Shown here piece after piece: positions 62,055-64,000 of a stretch of 64,000 nucleotides of DNA. A program made the position numbers and the translations under genes. Numbering within the stretch: position 1 is the stretch's first letter; every line of letters starts with the position of its first letter. Source of the stretch: Colwellia sp. (lineage in GTDB: Bacteria > Pseudomonadota > Gammaproteobacteria > Enterobacterales > Alteromonadaceae); assembly GCF_013214175.1 (NCBI RefSeq), contig NZ_JABSPA010000005.1:248001-312000 (forward strand), written 5' to 3'. Under the pieces are notes generated by a model, which did not search any database, was not told the DNA's origin, and saw nothing but the letters and a program-made list of their open reading frames with translations.

Positions 62055-63125
62055 ATGTTCCTCTTTCAAAAGTCTCGCCTAAGCTCCCTAGTAAGTATAT
62101 TGATTCCTATTGCGCTATTTTTTAGCTTTAATGCCCATGCGGTGGAAGATCAAAAAACCAAGCAAAATATTGAAAATACCGACCAGCAAGCACAAGCTGC
62201 CTTACCCTCTTCTTATTTCTACCTCGGAGGTAAATTAGGGGTAAACCATTATCAACATGGCTGTGAAGCTTGGAGCCTTGATTGTGATAAAAACAGCTTT
62301 GCTGCCGGAGTTTTTACCGGTTACCAGTTTAATGAAAACTTTGCTGTGGAAGCTGCCTACATAGATTTAGGTGACGCGAAAGCAAGCTACTTAGAAAATG
62401 GTAATGTCTATCAACATACTGGTAGCATGAAAGGCTTAGAGCTGTCCGCACTTGGTTCACTTTATCTCACAGAAGAGATTGCTGCATTTGCTAAGGCTGG
62501 CATCTTTAATTGGCACGGCGAAAATAAAGGTCCTTTTAATAAAACCAATGCCGATGATTGGTCAACAACCGTTGGCGCTGGCATAACGTATCAACTAAAC
62601 GATGCTTGGCAAGCACGCTTTGAGTATCAATACTTTAATAATTTAGGTAACGATACTATTGGTGGCACCAATGCACACTTAACCTCTATCGGTATCAGTT
62701 ATCAATTTGGTCGAACTAGACCAAGCATAGTTACTAAAACCGTGGTGAAATTTGCCCCGATAGAGCTTGAAGAAGTCACCTTCCCACTATTATTTGATTT
62801 TGATAAGAGCAACTTATTACTGACCGATTCATTAAACGTGGTTATTAATCGCTTAACCAAATACCGTCAAACCCAAGTGATTTTACACGGTTACTCTGAC
62901 AATAAAGGCAGTAGTGCCTACAACTTAGCGCTGTCTAAGCGACGTGTTGATAGCATCGCCAATTACCTGATAGCTGCTGGCGTTAATAAAGAACAAATAA
63001 CCACTGATTATTTTGGTGAGCAATATCCGGTATCAGATAATACCACTGAAGAGCACAGACACTTAAATCGTAATGTGAAAATATTGCTACCTAAAACCTT
63101 TGTTAAAGCACCGCAGGAGCAATAA
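62055..63125 (+). CDS. OmpA/OprF-like outer-membrane protein, cassette 2
   Basis: 356 residues, co-linear with the protein at 55549 and clearly its close paralogue: the same signal peptide layout, HYQHGCEAWSLDC segment, barrel ending ISYQFGRTRPS and OmpA domain FPLLFDFDKSNLL with GYSDNKGSSAYNLALSKRR. Differences are spread over the protein, so the duplication is not recent. It is followed after 2 bp by the second Big-repeat lipoprotein gene. Confidence 0.93.
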   Translation: MFLFQKSRLSSLVSILIPIALFFSFNAHAVEDQKTKQNIENTDQQAQAALPSSYFYLGGKLGVNHYQHGCEAWSLDCDKNSFAAGVFTGYQFNENFAVEAAYIDLGDAKASYLENGNVYQHTGSMKGLELSALGSLYLTEEIAAFAKAGIFNWHGENKGPFNKTNADDWSTTVGAGITYQLNDAWQARFEYQYFNNLGNDTIGGTNAHLTSIGISYQFGRTRPSIVTKTVVKFAPIELEEVTFPLLFDFDKSNLLLTDSLNVVINRLTKYRQTQVILHGYSDNKGSSAYNLALSKRRVDSIANYLIAAGVNKEQITTDYFGEQYPVSDNTTEEHRHLNRNVKILLPKTFVKAPQEQ

Positions 63126-63127
63126 GA

Positions 63128-64000
63128 ATGACTTTTTTATCTCGCGCTAAATATCTTATTTCGTCATTATTACTTTTGCTCTTAACCGCTTGTGGTGAAG
63201 GCAGTAACTCAGGTTTTCCTACTGCCGATTGTGGTGGCGATGGTAACTTATGTGTCAGTGAATTTACCATCACGCCAAAAAACGCTGCCGTTGTTGTTGG
63301 CGATAGCCAAACGTATCAAGCCATTGCGACCTTAACTGATGGTAGCAAACTTGATATTAGCGAGCGTATCACTTGGGCAGTTGATAATGCAGCCATTGCC
63401 ACAATTGCGGTAGATGGTAGTAGCGTTGTAGCTACTGGCGTTGCCGATGGTGTAGCTATTATTACTGGACAATATCGTGACATGAATGCCAGTGCCCAAC
63501 TTTCTGTTGGCACTATTACCTTTAATATCATGCCAAGTACTGCCACCATACTCACTGATATGCAGCAAAATTATCAGGCCTTTGCCATTTTCCCTAATGG
63601 CGTACAAATAGAAATTACAGAGCAAGTTGATTGGGCAAGCGATAATATTGCTATTGCTACCATTAATGGTGCAGGTAGCCTAGTTACCGCAACAGGCTTA
63701 AGTCAAGGCTTGGTCACTATCTCTGCCAGTTATAGTGGTAGGTCTATTGATGCTCAATTAAAAGTCATCAATAGTACTGCCGAAACGCTGGTGATTACAC
63801 CAGCAAGTGCGGTAATACCACTAGGTACAGCAAAACAATATAACGCCTTTTTGACCACCACTAGTGGCGAAGTGATTGATGTTTCTAAAACCGTTAACTG
63901 GCACATTGTCGATTCAACAATTGCCATTATTGATGATAGCGCCTGGCTAACTACTACAAAAATAGGTTCAACCGAAATCACCGCGGATATAGTCCATAGC
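63128..64000 (+). CDS. Second Big-repeat lipoprotein, 3' part outside window
   Basis: ATG at 63128 with the frame open to the edge (291 codons). Lipobox LLLTAC near residue 21, then GEGSNSGFPTADCGGDGNLCVSE, nearly the same as the first giant lipoprotein, followed by at least three Big-type repeats (ITPKNAAVVVGDSQTYQAIATLTDGSKLDI...). It aligns repeat by repeat with the first copy, supporting a duplication of the whole two-gene cassette. Confidence 0.88.
   Translation, partial: MTFLSRAKYLISSLLLLLLTACGEGSNSGFPTADCGGDGNLCVSEFTITPKNAAVVVGDSQTYQAIATLTDGSKLDISERITWAVDNAAIATIAVDGSSVVATGVADGVAIITGQYRDMNASAQLSVGTITFNIMPSTATILTDMQQNYQAFAIFPNGVQIEITEQVDWASDNIAIATINGAGSLVTATGLSQGLVTISASYSGRSIDAQLKVINSTAETLVITPASAVIPLGTAKQYNAFLTTTSGEVIDVSKTVNWHIVDSTIAIIDDSAWLTTTKIGSTEITADIVHS

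Overview
The window looks like a chromosomal segment of a marine, low-GC gammaproteobacterium of the order Alteromonadales, most like Colwellia. This rests on the gene set (TakP-type TRAP transporter, Lrp/kbl/tdh, glpE-glpG, rph-pyrE, yicC, waaA-kdkA, ubiC-ubiA), the AT-rich codon use, and the abundance of c-di-GMP genes. The genus assignment is inference from recognised families, not a database match.

Layout. 0-2.3 kb: a minus-strand porin / phosphate-binding-like protein / membrane sensor operon cut by the window edge. 2.4-5.5 kb: a DctPQM TRAP transporter for an organic acid. 5.8-8.7 kb: a FIST sensor with a GGDEF-EAL protein. 8.7-10.8 kb: ubiA, ubiC and a FliL-like gene. 11.2-16.4 kb: a MacB-type ABC exporter operon with three successive membrane-fusion proteins. 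16.5-20.8 kb: glpG-glpE, tdh-kbl and a divergent Lrp-family regulator. 20.8-28.2 kb: hydrolases, the Kdo genes waaA-kdkA, small unknown genes and rph-pyrE. 28.3-32.5 kb: a secreted oxidoreductase cluster (thioredoxin-like, Tat-exported subunit 3, an unlisted 38-residue CxxC protein, GMC dehydrogenase, DM13 lipoprotein). 32.6-33.5 kb: yicC.

From 33,480 to 48,873 lies a 15.4 kb integrative island in the 3' end of yicC, bounded by a 22-bp direct repeat and carrying integrase arm-type repeats at both ends. It holds a P4-like integrase; an uncharacterised module (four-TM protein with a GAF-like domain, an overlapping 45-residue protein and a 263-residue protein); a rolling-circle-like core (11-bp iterons, a cluster of perfect hairpins, a second integrase, a filamentous-phage-type Rep and an AlpA-like regulator); a Gabija-like pair (OLD nuclease plus UvrD-like helicase); and an Ec67-like retron (RT-TOPRIM fusion with a recognisable msr-msd RNA). 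It is best read as a defence island with its own mobility and possibly replication functions.

After the island the chromosome resumes with the original yicC terminator, yceH, an outer-membrane protein, a MscS channel, an HDOD protein, a degenerate GGDEF protein and a GAF-histidine kinase. From 55.5 kb to the end there is a tandem duplication of a two-gene cassette, an OmpA-like porin followed by a giant lipoprotein of Big (Ig-like) repeats, whose second copy runs off the window. No rRNA, tRNA, IS element or CRISPR array was seen. A 159-bp element with terminal inverted repeats occurs twice (about 11.0 and 24.4 kb).
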